Positions 11,239 through 20,843 of a DNA stretch of 64,000 bases are shown piece by piece (positions within the stretch are counted from its first letter, which is position 1; every line of letters begins with the position of its first letter). The notes under the pieces are model-generated. The model was not told where the DNA came from. It was given only the letters and a program-made list of their open reading frames with translations, and searched no databases. Source of the DNA: Rhizopus arrhizus (Eukaryota > Mucoromycota > Mucoromycetes > Mucorales > Rhizopodaceae); NCBI GenBank assembly GCA_024220505.1, contig JAKZZE010000028.1:735829-799828 (forward strand). Reading direction: 5' to 3'. The translations under genes were made by a program, and so were the position numbers.

Positions 11239-12548
11239 GTTTATATTTTTTAAATTTGGAAATAGCAAAGAAAATAGGTAGAAAGAGAAAATATGCCTGA
11301 TAAAAAAAAACATGTTAAATTTAAGAACAAAGTCGGTGCTTAAAGTAACCTTTTTTTTTTTCCCTTGTTTTGTTTCATGGAATACACTAGATGACAAAGG
11401 TACAAAAGATAAAAAAGAATGCTCAAGTATTGATCATATGTAAGTTTATAAAGAAAAATAATAACAACCAAGTCTAATGTCGGCTTCTTTTTTTTTTTTT
11501 TTTTTTTACATTAGGAATTCCTAATGGGACACATTCGGATGACGAACATGAGCCACATGAGCAAAGTTGTTCGTTTTAACACGATAAAACTATAATAATA
11601 TCAAACTTATATTGTTGCTTGTTGCTGAAAAGTTCTTTTTGATAAAGAAAGTGGGCAATGTTAACATCTCTAATGGCTAATGGCTAATGGCTAATGGCAA
11701 ATTACACCCATCTGCAAACATAAAGTAAGTAATGAACTAGTATAAGCTTAAAAACATATATTCTATTATGTTATCTGTCATAAAAAATAATAAAGCACTT
11801 TATTTACTTGAAAAACAAAAAAAAACTGTGCTTGTATCTATTAATTATAATTGCCTTGTAACAAGATGTTAACAAAGCTTCTTTTTTTTTATTCTTTTTA
11901 AAATATACACGTATTCTTTTGTTACATTGTAAAAGCATTTGTATTTTTATAAAACATGTTTACTGTTAGGTTATTGTTTTCATTTGAATAAGGAACCTTT
12001 TATTGCTATGCTCTTTTTTTTTTTTTTTTTTTTCACTAGGTCTTTTTTTTTTAACTTTGTCTCTTTTTTTTTTACTTTTAATTTTCCAGCTTCTTTTTTT
12101 TTCCCAAACGCAACTATTTTGTTACATTCTGTTACACGTTTCTAATGAGCTAAGCTAAAAAGCACAGACTGCCTTCCTAATATGTATTCTCCTGATCAAA
12201 ATAATCGCATGGTGCTTTTGATTTCCGCATTTTGCCCTCAAAAATAAAAAAAAGAAAATATCGGTCTTTAAACAATGGAGAGAAATACGCTTTCCAAAAA
12301 AAGATCATTTGTAAAAAAAGACATTTTTTTAAAAATGTGAATAACTCCATGAATATTTACCCTACAAAAAAAATAATAACATCGTTAAATTTCTTTATTT
12401 TTTTCGTATCTAAATCTTTTTTCAAAATTCAAAAATGATCAATACAGCAAGATTTAATTTTTTTCACGAAAAAAAGTAACAATTTGTTACCCAAACGAAG
12501 AGCAATCTTGCGCAATCCGGTACCTAATTGGAACGATTATTTGCAGTG
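11239..12548. other. Right subterminal region of the Plavaka-like element, no gene
   Basis: I see no coding region. It contains the presumed promoter of the transposase gene, a 7-bp CTAATGG repeat in four copies at 11670-11697, T tracts (11489-11509, 12011-12033) and the inverted right terminus. Reading frames here are Phe- or Lys-rich and not credible. Confidence 0.6.
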
Positions 12549-12604
12549 ATACTTTTATCCGGTTGTACAAAGGATAAAAAGTGAGCGAAAAGCGAAAGAA
12601 AAGT

Positions 12605-12677
12605 GCCTTCTTGGCTCAGTTGGCAGAGCGTCTGCCTAGTAAGCAGAAGGTCGCCAGTTCGATTCTGGCAGAAGGCA
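12605..12677 (+). tRNA. tRNA-Thr (anticodon AGT)
   Basis: A 73-nt cloverleaf without intron. The acceptor GCCTTCT pairs with AGAAGGC, with discriminator A. The D arm is GCTC-AGTTGGCA-GAGC. The anticodon stem TCTGC/GCAGA encloses loop CTAGTAA (AGT, read as AGU after transcription). The variable loop is AGGTC. The T stem GCCAG/CTGGC has loop TTCGATT. Every stem is fully paired and both internal promoter boxes are present, so it looks functional. It is the only host gene I can support here. The Plavaka-like element ends 57 bp upstream and LTR-A begins 28 bp downstream, with no T run immediately after the gene. Confidence 0.97.
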
Positions 12678-12705
12678 GTGTTGTGCATTGTTACAGTTGT
12701 AACAC

Positions 12706-13176
12706 TGAAAGAAGACAAACAGTAAATATTTCTTTTGTACCACGCCAGTTAGAAAATGAACTTCTGCGTAACAATCTATTTGAAAACGGAGTATCAACTC
12801 TTTTGCTTGAAAACCAAAAACAACACAAAATCATAAAAACCAAAAAACATATAAATACCCTCATATCTTATCCCTATTTTTACTTCACTTCACTTCACTT
12901 TACTTTTCTTTATTACAAAATATTATATTCTTTTTATCTTTTCTTTATTTTATAAACCAATAAAACCATCAAGCGTTCAAAAGAAACCCTTTGGTCTGTG
13001 TTCTATTCAAAATACTGAAGTCCCTTGAAGCTAAATCAACTTCATTGTAAACCTATTCCTAAACCTCAAGAGTTTAGCCTATTTTAACAAGTTTGATCTA
13101 CTTAACAAGATCTGGTGGTCACTACCGACAATACTTATTTACTTACAAAAGTAAACCCGCAAACAAGCTATATACA
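12706..13176 (+). repeat. LTR-A, left copy of an inverted pair
   Basis: A 471-bp sequence TGAAAGAAGACAAACAG...GCTATATACA. In this orientation it carries a CATATAAATACCC TATA-like box and the motif AGATCTGGTGGTCAC near 13114. It matches, in reverse orientation and with only a few differences, the split copy at 14784-15010 plus 33198-33437. Its flanks (AACAC and TAAAA) do not match. It is either a solo LTR that lost its duplication or one arm of a rearranged element. It starts 28 bp past the tRNA-Thr. Confidence 0.8.
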
Positions 13177-13192
13177 TAAAAAGAAAAATTTA

Positions 13193-14785
13193 CAGTAGCG
13201 TACATCCTGTCACAATGGTACAAACTGCTTCTGTTTCTACATAGTAGATTTCCTACATGTCTTGAAAAATCCGAAAGAGTTTAAGCCCCATTGGATAAGT
13301 ATTGAAGGAAGTATGAGGCGCGCAATTTGAAAATTTGAAAAAACGAAAATTTGAACGAAATGGGTTTATTTATTAATATTTAGTTGGTCCTCCTTTTTTA
13401 TTAATAACCTCTTGAATTCTTGCCGGCATGCTATCGATATACCTTTGGCAAAGTTCTTTATCAAATTCATTCCATGCTTTTTCTACTCGTTCCCAAAGCT
13501 CATCCGTATTCTTTGCTCTACGTTCGTAACAGCTGAGCTTTAACTTCAGTTGATGCCATACATGTTCTATTGGATTTAAGTCCGGACTCTGAGCTGGCCA
13601 ATCGCTAATATAGCGCACTTGATGATTATCTAACCAGGCTATTGTGGATTTTGCCTTGTGCTTTGGATCATTATCATGCTGAAAGTAAATGTAGGACCAG
13701 TCGGAATTATAGTGCTCCATAGTATCACGAAGCGTGGTGTTCAAATTATGCTGGTAAACATCCGCGTTCATGTTCCCATCGTAAATTTGACAAGCATATC
13801 CTGGTCCTTCAGATGTTATGCAGCCCCACATCATCAACTTGCCGCCTCCATGCTTGACTGTAAACTCTAGATGATGCGGTTGAAGAGGATCACTTGGTCT
13901 TTTCCAATAATACTTACAACCATCAGAGCCCCATACGTTGATCTTGGTTTCATCAGAAAAGACGACTTTTCGCCATTCTTCCACTGTCCAATCCTGGTGC
14001 TTCTTGGCCCATTCTAATCGATGCTGCATATGAGCTTTTGTCAGAAACGGCTTCTTTTTTTTATTGAAGAATGGAACTCCATTGATTTCAGGACGTTAAT
14101 TGCTGACTGGTATGAGATATCATAGCCAAGTTGAACCAGCTCCCGTTGTACCTCTTTGGCAGTCTTTAGAACCCCTTCAATGACTTTTCTTTTGATTAGC
14201 CGTTTCGTCACTTTGGAGACTAATGTAGGTCTACCAGCTGAGCCCATTGTCCTATTTGAAAACAACCGCCTAGAGTATCTACTAACAGTTGATTCATGTA
14301 CTCCAACCTCCTTAGCAATATCGTACGTTGATGTGGATCCAGTTAATGCTTGCTTGAGATCGTTTACTTTTTCTTCTGGCAGTCGTTTAGGCATGCGATT
14401 GGTAATAAGGTAAAAAAGAGAAATAATTTAGATAAGAAAATTTAAAATTTAGAATAAAGGAATTGTAAGCGCTTTTATATACTGGCAACATTCTAATCAT
14501 GTCAAGAATGTGAAAAATTATGATAGCAACCGGTTGGGTCGTATTAAAATTTGTTATTCCAAACATATGTAAACAAGTAAAAAATGCCGGATGTTTATAA
14601 AATTCCCTTTAACAATATCAAATTCCACCAATAACTATTGCCCATATCAGATAATCGACGAATATATGCCCCTTCTAGTGAGGTACAAACAATCAATGTT
14701 TGAGATAGTTTCATGCAGTATCCATAGACAACCAGCTGTAAAACCGGTATTTTGCAATTCCTTGCAGCAATTTTTTGACCTACTG
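13193..14785 (-). mobile_element. Tc1/mariner element between the two LTR-A copies
   Basis: The left end is TA-CAGTAGCGTACATCC (13191). The right end read in reverse is TA-CAGTAGGTCAAAAAA (14787). Only CAGTAG is shared, so the inverted repeats are very diverged or the true right end lies elsewhere. If the insert is removed, the flanking LTR-A arms lie head to head with a 16-bp centre. The transposase reads on the minus strand and fills 14394-13373. Confidence 0.65.
13373..14394 (-). pseudogene. Tc1-like transposase with one frameshift
   Basis: Starts MPKRLPEEKVNDLKQAL at 14394 with the paired helix-turn-helix part (DIAKEVGVHESTVSRYSRR). It then breaks near 14057, where an A8 run shifts the frame between SSIKK and KPFLTKAHMQHRLEWA. 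The second part is open from 14029 to 13373 and carries all catalytic motifs: FSDETKINVWGSDGCKYYW, FQHDNDPKHKAKS and PAQSPDLNPIEHVWHQLK, ending KKGGPTKY. Total length would be about 340 residues, normal for the family. The only lesion is a one-base change in a homopolymer, so this could be a recent mutation or a sequence error. Confidence 0.88.
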
Positions 14786-15010
14786 TATATAGCTTGTTTG
14801 CGGGTTTACTTTTGTAAGTAAATAAGTATTGTCGGTAGTGACCACCAGATCTTGTTAAGTAGATCAAACTTGTTAAAATAGGCTAAACTCTTGAGGTTTA
14901 GGAATAGGTTTACAATGAAGTTGATTTAGCTTCAAGGGACTTCAGTATTTTGAATAGAACACAGACCAAAGGGTTTCTTTTGAACGCTTGATGGTTTTAT
15001 TGGTTTATAA
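14784..15010 (-). repeat. LTR-A, right copy, outer part (split by element B)
   Basis: Starts TGTATATAGCTTG on the plus strand and includes GTAGTGACCACCAGATCTTG at 14837-14856. It continues to GGTTTATAA, where element B inserted. The remainder resumes at 33198 after the TATAA duplication. As the LTR of a minus-strand element, this is the 3' LTR of element A, whose accessory ORF lies at 33435-34283. Confidence 0.85.
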
Positions 15011-15426
15011 TGATGTATCCATCATTCATAACTCGATATGAAAACAGTATTAATAAGCTACATGTAAAATATATCCAATAGATAGACTACAGGTTAATTC
15101 GGATAAATCTTCATTAAGAATAAGATGCTGCGTAATTGCACGGTTAAATTATATTAAATCCAGGGACTAAATCACAGTCAATCGCAGTCAATCACATACG
15201 AGTATTCTATGGATAAATGCTTATGATGACAAAGATAACAATGGAGGAACACGTAACCATTATCTATTTGTCATCAATTATATCATACTCATTAATTATT
15301 AATCCATGACATGAAATATTATCTGTGTATGAAAAGTATAAATAGAGTATCATTTTCTTATTAAATAAAGCAATCTCTTTATCGAGTCTCGTCCTCTATT
15401 GTTCCTTTGTATTCTTGGATAAATCA
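15011..15426 (+). repeat. 5' LTR of chromovirus B
   Basis: A 416-bp sequence TGATGTATCC...GGATAAATCA, flanked on the left by the duplication TATAA (15006-15010). It holds a GTATAAATAG box and AATAAAGCAATC. It differs from the 3' LTR (32778-33192) at roughly eight positions, about 2 percent by eye, so B is older than G and H, whose LTR pairs look identical. Directly downstream is TTTTTTTTGACGAATTC rather than a tRNA-type primer site. Confidence 0.92.
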
Positions 15427-15477
15427 TTTTTTTTGACGAATTCTCTTTACTCTATTATTACTACGCTATTCTCAAAC

Positions 15478-17342
15478 ATGTCTATCAACTCTAATCTTTT
15501 GGCTTACAACGAAGAAACCCTTCTTTCTGAAAATGATCCTGCTTTCATTGGTCCTCGACTTGAAAAGCCCTCCATGGTTAATGGGATCGAACTTCCTCTT
15601 ACTGGATCCCCAAACTCTATTACAGAAGACATAGAGATGGAAGAAGTTGAACCCAGGGATATGACCTCTCCACTCGCTGGTGTCAAGGGCAGTGGCGCAG
15701 CACCACCTTCTCAGGTCACTAGTAGTCGTAATTTGACGGCTACCACACAGACTTTGACGAAACAGGTAGAACAAATTGCTGCGGCTATCACGGGTCAAGA
15801 ACTTACAGGAAAGCAACTTGCTCACCTTTCCCGCGAATATACGACCAAGTCTACCATCTTGGCCTCCTTGTTGGACTTGCAAGCAAAACTGGCTAATAAC
15901 TTGACTATACAGACCAATGGCTCTGCCATTAACGGTTCTAACAGTCAACCTACGGTGGTTCCTCAAAACTTACCTTTGTTTCAGTACATTGGTAATGTAG
16001 AGAACTCAGCATTGCCCGTCTATAAAGACATTGCTGACTGTATCCGACGTTTTGAGGATATCCTCTTTGCGTACCGCTTGGATGTACAGGTGCATTGGCA
16101 GCGCCTCATCCCTTTTTCCCTTACCCATACTCAGCGTTCTTGGTATGATGAGTTACGGGTAAAGAAGAATTTATCTTGGACCATATTCAAGGAACAATTA
16201 ACTTTGAAATATGGCATTGAATCCACTGAGGCTCAAGCCCACGCCTCAAGAGAGCTGTTAACCATCAGCATGCAACCTGATGAATCTGTGGAAAAATACA
16301 CTGACCGCTTCTTGAAGCTCAAGCGTGAAGCCACTCCCGTAGCTGACGATTTTTTGGCTATTTTGTTTGTGAACTCCCTCACTAGTAGCCTCCAAAATCA
16401 TGTCAACATGGCCATCGTCAGTCTTGATCAGGAGGCAAAGAATGGCATAAACCTCCTTTCTAGTATCGCAAGAAAGTTCCATACAAAACAACAGACCTTG
16501 CCCAATATGTCAACCAAAAAATTCAATAACCAACCCTCTCAAGTCAACGGGTTGAACCCTCCCAGTGGTATTCATAAAAGAAACCACCGTACGGATGGAA
16601 GGACTTGTATCATCCATGGAAAGTGCAACCACACAACAGATCGTTGTAAAAAGGCTCAGGAACTTGGAATTGCTAGCAGTATGAACAAAGAGACATCTAA
16701 TAAGCGTTGTTTTAAATGCAACGCTCCTTTTACTAGGGAGCATTTAAATGTTTGCCCTAAAAGGAATCAACCTCTTTCTGCTGGTTCTGCCTCCTCCTCC
16801 TCTACTGCACCTACCATAACCAGGGCATTCCGCTCTCTTCAGTTGACTGGCAGTGAAGATAAGTCAATGGGTACAAAGGCTTCTAAATACAACCCTGCCA
16901 ACCAACAAAGCCACGATGAAGAACAGGATCTTGACGATGAAGCCGTCAAGAACATCCACTACTACTCATCATTATGTAAGTTGCAACCGTTTAATACAAA
17001 ACTTCACAGTTTTAATAACAAACGTACTGATTCCTTTTTTGTACCCATCACTATAGAAAATGTCCGTACTTGGGCTTTGGTTGATACTGGGTGTAATACT
17101 TCTACGATCTCTCCTGACCTAGCAAAAATTATAAACGTTAGAACTTTCCCTGTTTCAGGAAAATTACAATTAGCTAGTTTGAATACCTTGGTACCTAGAA
17201 CTGCTATTACAGATCAAATAAAAGTATTTTATAACGGAATCAATGTCTTACATGAATTTGAAATTTTTAAGTTTGATAAGGATATACCTACTTGTATTGG
17301 TACAGATCTTATGCCTAAGTTAAACATTAACTTGACAGGTTT
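15478..17342 (+). CDS. Element B gag-protease part of the polyprotein (interrupted by G)
   Basis: The likely start is MSINSNLLAYNEE at 15478; an in-frame ATG at 15415 lies inside the LTR. The gag core includes QYIGNVENSALPVYKD and FALILFVNSL-type helices. Two knuckles follow: CIIHGKCNHTTDRC (CX2HX4HX4C, about residue 375) and CFKCNAPFTREHLNVC (CX2CX7HX3C, about 410). The aspartic protease motif is WALVDTGCNTSTISP (about 530). The frame stays open to MPKLNINLTG, where G inserted; after G it resumes in frame at 29573 (TWDSPNISTIPD). Gag packages element RNA and the protease cleaves the polyprotein. The 654-codon frame that continues into the G LTR is artificial after residue 621. Confidence 0.9.
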
Positions 17343-17765
17343 TGTTTTGCCAAGTATTAAAATAAAAGACAAAAACTAAAAAGACAATAGTTGTGAAACT
17401 AAAGATTATATGTTGCTTTATTAATAAAAACATTTGAGGCTATTTATACTTTTTGGATGTCTGGATCTTTACCGCTATTTCAATTGATCGGTTAAAAGAA
17501 TAATGTGGGAAGGATGGGAAGATAAAGGAAAGATAGTAGATAATCAATAGCCGCTGTCTTCTTGACGAATCAAGGGACAATGAAGTAGATAAATTATTGA
17601 TCTAACGATAATTATCGAATAAGATTGGATTAGACTGCCGTTGTTATAATCAGGTTCCGATATAGTCGTGGGAACGCCAATAGAGACAACAGGGCAGAGT
17701 TAGCTATTGCGGAGATCTCTCGTTTATCCATGAATGTTCACTTTACTAGTTGTGTGGATACAACA
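17343..17765 (-). repeat. 3' LTR of chromovirus G
   Basis: A 423-bp sequence TGTTTTGCCAAG...GTGGATACAACA, identical as far as I can read to 29145-29567. The outer flank GGTTT (17338-17342) is repeated at 29568-29572. On the minus strand the polypurine tract GAAGGGGGCAA abuts its start. The element is transcribed leftward. Confidence 0.93.
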
Positions 17766-17991
17766 TTGCCCCCTTCTAGTTTGAAGCAAACGGTAAAAAG
17801 GAAAAGTGAAGATTCAGAAATGAGCAAAGGTCATACACAATAAGTGCGGTAATGATCATAGGGTAGATAAATAGACATAGTATAATTGATGATAGATCGT
17901 AGTAGTAAGTTGTCATAAAAACCTGATAGTAAAAAAACCTTCTTTAGGAAAAATTGTCTTAGGGAAAAAGACGGTTAACTACTTAGACAAT

Positions 17992-20459
17992 TTAACGTCT
18001 TGATCTCTTGCTTCTACTGTAATGATCACGAGTAGGAACGGTACGTTTAGGTAGTCTTGCTTTCTTTGAGACAGCAGTATTGTTACCTGCTTGACGACGA
18101 GCCCAATATGTTTCAATTGAAGATCGATCATCGAAGCTAGAAGTAGGTTCCCAAGTGTAATCTGTAGGATCATCGTATCCTTTCCAATGAACAAGATACT
18201 GGTAATTACCTGGAGTTCCTTTGTGTTGTATAATTGCTTGAATCTCATAATGTTGGCCATCGATTGATTCTGCACTTTTATTACTGGGTAATGCAATAAG
18301 TTTTAAGTGTGAAGTGGGTACATCTCTTGATAAGAGGTTATTTTGTTTATCAACTAATATGTAACTGCCATTAGTTGTCATTCCACTTATGTAAAAAGGT
18401 CCTTCATAATGCGGATCAGTTTTGTTTTCCTTGTTCACATTTTTAATCATGACTTCACTATGGAGTGGAAACGGTGTATGAACGATTTTGTTTGTTTTCA
18501 TAAAATATGCATTGTCTACATCCTGAGTTTCCTTAATGCGTTTAGCCAGAGCAGGGATAACAACTTCGGTAGCATATTTAAGTCTGTTTTCTATTGCTTT
18601 AGAATCTACAGCATCACTTCTAAGAGTGGATTTAATATGAGAATAATCTTTCATATCATTTGGTACTTTATTGAAGATTACTGTGTATGGTCTACTCTTA
18701 TGAAGTCTGGAATATTTCAGATTCATAGCATATTGGGTTGCAGGTACATATAGATCCCAATCTTCTTTTCTTCCTTGTAACTGTTTAACGATAGTCTTTT
18801 TAGCAATTCCTACAAATGCTTCATTGACTGAGTTACCAAGGGGATTAAAAGGGTTAGACACTCTCTTATCGATACCACTGTTATTAATAAGTCCAGTAAC
18901 GATGGTAGCAGTAAACTCTTTTCCGTTATCACTAGCGATGACCTTAGGCCAGCCGAATGTACAGAAGATATCAACAAGCTGTTTGGCAATAGTAAGAGCT
19001 TGTTTATCAGGAATGGCTTTCAAGATAGTAAAGCGAGAAAATAAATCAACCATGACAAGAAGGAAATTATTTCCGCTCGTAGATGTTATATTAAAAGTGC
19101 CGAGGTCCATAACCCAATGATCTAGAGGTCCGTCAGGTAGGATACTTCTAGGGGAATGATAACCTGTTTTGGCAATGTTAAACATTTTGCATTCATGACA
19201 CTTGGATATGACATCCTGAATATCTTGACGTAAATTAGTCCAGTGGAGATTATCACCATGAATGGTTTGTTCTATGGCTTTAATTCCGTAATGACCTAAT
19301 AAGTGAGCCTTCAATATTATATCTTTTCTTTCCTCAGGAGGAGGTGTGATATAATCTTCATATTGCAAAGCGCGATGCAATAAGGGTTTTGATGATGATG
19401 ATGATGTTGCAGAAGTGACTGCATATGTTTGTGTTTCATAACTTTTAGATTTTTCTTTAAAAGTTGGTTTTCTTTTTTCTTTTTCTTTACCACGGATATT
19501 GTAGATGGCAACATTGTTGACATTGTTACCCCCCTCCAGTTTATTGTCATCTGGGAATAAACGACTAAGTGCGTCTGGGATAATATTCTTAATGCCAGGA
19601 CAATGAACAATATCAAATGAATATTCGAAAATTGTTTCAAACCAAACAAGCATGGCAGCATTTGGAACAACTTGCTTCTTGATATAAATCAAGGCTTTAT
19701 GATCAGTTGTCAAGGTAAAATGACGGTTGTATAACCATTTATTATATCTTTCAAACATGAATACAATCGCTAACAACTCTCGTTTGTTTGTATGATAACG
19801 ACGTTCGGTAGGGGAAAGAGATCTTGCAGCAAAGGCGTTATATTTAATGTCTTGGTCGATGACTTGATAAACGACACCGCCAATACCATAAGCACTAGCA
19901 TCTGTTGCAACGTAGAATGGGTACTTAAGGTCAGGGATGTGAATGACTGGGGCATTCACTAAGGCATCCTTAATGTTACGAAAACTGCATTCATGGGTTT
20001 CATTCCAAATTCCTTTTAAAGAATTAAGAGATCGCAACCGGTCAAGTGGAGCAGTCAAGCGAGAAAACATTGGTAAACTATTACGGAAATAGTTTGCAAA
20101 CCCAAGAAAACTCATGACTTGTCTACCAGTTTTAGGTGTGGGCCAAGAATGTATATTTGTCAGTTTACGTTGATCAGGGATTAGAGAACCATTGTTACCA
20201 ATAGTCCATCCGAGAATATTTACACAACTTTGTGCAAAATGCGTCTTTTCAACATTAATAATTAAATTTGCAGCAGTAAGACGTTTCAACACTTCACGGA
20301 CATACTCAATATGTTGATTCATGTCACCAGAGCTGAAGACACATAGATCATCAATATAGAGTGCAGTGTAAGGAAGATCTGCGAACAAATTTGTAAGAAC
20401 ACGCTGTACAATATTACCGGTGCTTGTCAAGCCAAAAGGACAGTGACGAAATTGATACT
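17992..20459 (-). CDS. Element G: RT C-terminal part, RNase H, integrase, chromodomain
   Basis: This is the downstream part of G's polyprotein, separated from its N-terminal part by element H. It opens QFRHCPFGLTSTGNIVQRV, then has LYIDDLCVFSSG (RT active site, about 20360), ATDASAYGIGGVVYQ (RNase H, about 19905) and the integrase HHCC finger (HLLGHYG... CHECK-MF, about 19305-19190). Integrase residues appear in VMDLGTFNITS and ASDNGKEFTA. The chromodomain is YEIQAIIQHKGTPGNYQYLV...GYDD...TWEP (about 18250-18100), with a basic end SRSKRSRR. With H and one ATACT copy removed, 26475-29069 plus 20454-17992 is 5058 nt, exactly 1686 codons, so G had one intact gag-pol frame when H arrived. Confidence 0.93.
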
Positions 20460-20800
20460 TGTCATGTTTTGACATGTCAATAAGATACAGTCTTATCATT
20501 CTGGACTAAATCTTTACAAATGAGTTTGAATAAGAATAGAACCTGATAATTATCACTGCCCTAAACAGCCAAGTTTCACTTTCATCTCAACAGTTGATTA
20601 TTAACATCAGTCTATAAAATTTTTCTTATACATGTCAAATCATATCGGTCGTAACTATTTTTGTCATCTAATCTCAGGTCTTGCTCAACTAATATAAATA
20701 GCCTTGAAATCTTTCTTTAATAAAAGTATTGGACTTGAGAACTATTGTTTGGTCTCGTTAATTGTCCTTTATCTTATTTTTGAATACTTAAAACACTTCA
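20460..20800 (+). repeat. 5' LTR of chromovirus H
   Basis: A 341-bp sequence TGTCATGTTTTGACATG...AAAACACTTCA, flanked on the left by ATACT (20455-20459). It contains a TATA box (AATATAAATAGCC, about 20690) and TTTAATAAAAG (about 20719). It appears identical to the 3' LTR. The sequence after it is TTTTTTTTAACGAATTC, again a T tract where a primer site would be expected. Confidence 0.94.
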
Positions 20801-20843
20801 TTTTTTTTAACGAATTCTGAACTCCCAATCACAAAAATCAAAT

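Larger units (their letters stand above)
5180..12548. mobile_element. Complete CACTA/Plavaka-like DNA transposon
   Basis: The left terminus CACTGCAAATAATAGTG (5180) and the reverse complement of the right terminus, CACTGCAAATAATCGTT (ending 12548), match over 13 bp and then imperfectly for about 28 bp. Both sides are flanked by ATA (5177-5179 and 12549-12551), the 3-bp duplication typical of the CACTA (CMC) superfamily. Inner blocks also pair: GGGTAACAAATCG near 5192 with its inverted counterpart near 12484. Inside are two convergent spliced genes, a 358-residue protein (6885-8164) and a Tnp2-type transposase (11238-8331), plus repeat-rich subterminal regions. Both genes look intact, so the 7.37-kb element may be, or recently was, autonomous. 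Confidence 0.9.

Noticed and set aside
11939..12438. Two 68-codon plus-strand frames in the right arm of the Plavaka-like element
   Set aside because: Phe- or Lys-rich text from T and A tracts, without motif or splice support.
12581..12955. 124-codon reading frame on the plus strand
   Set aside because: It runs through the tRNA-Thr and into LTR-A; a chance frame.
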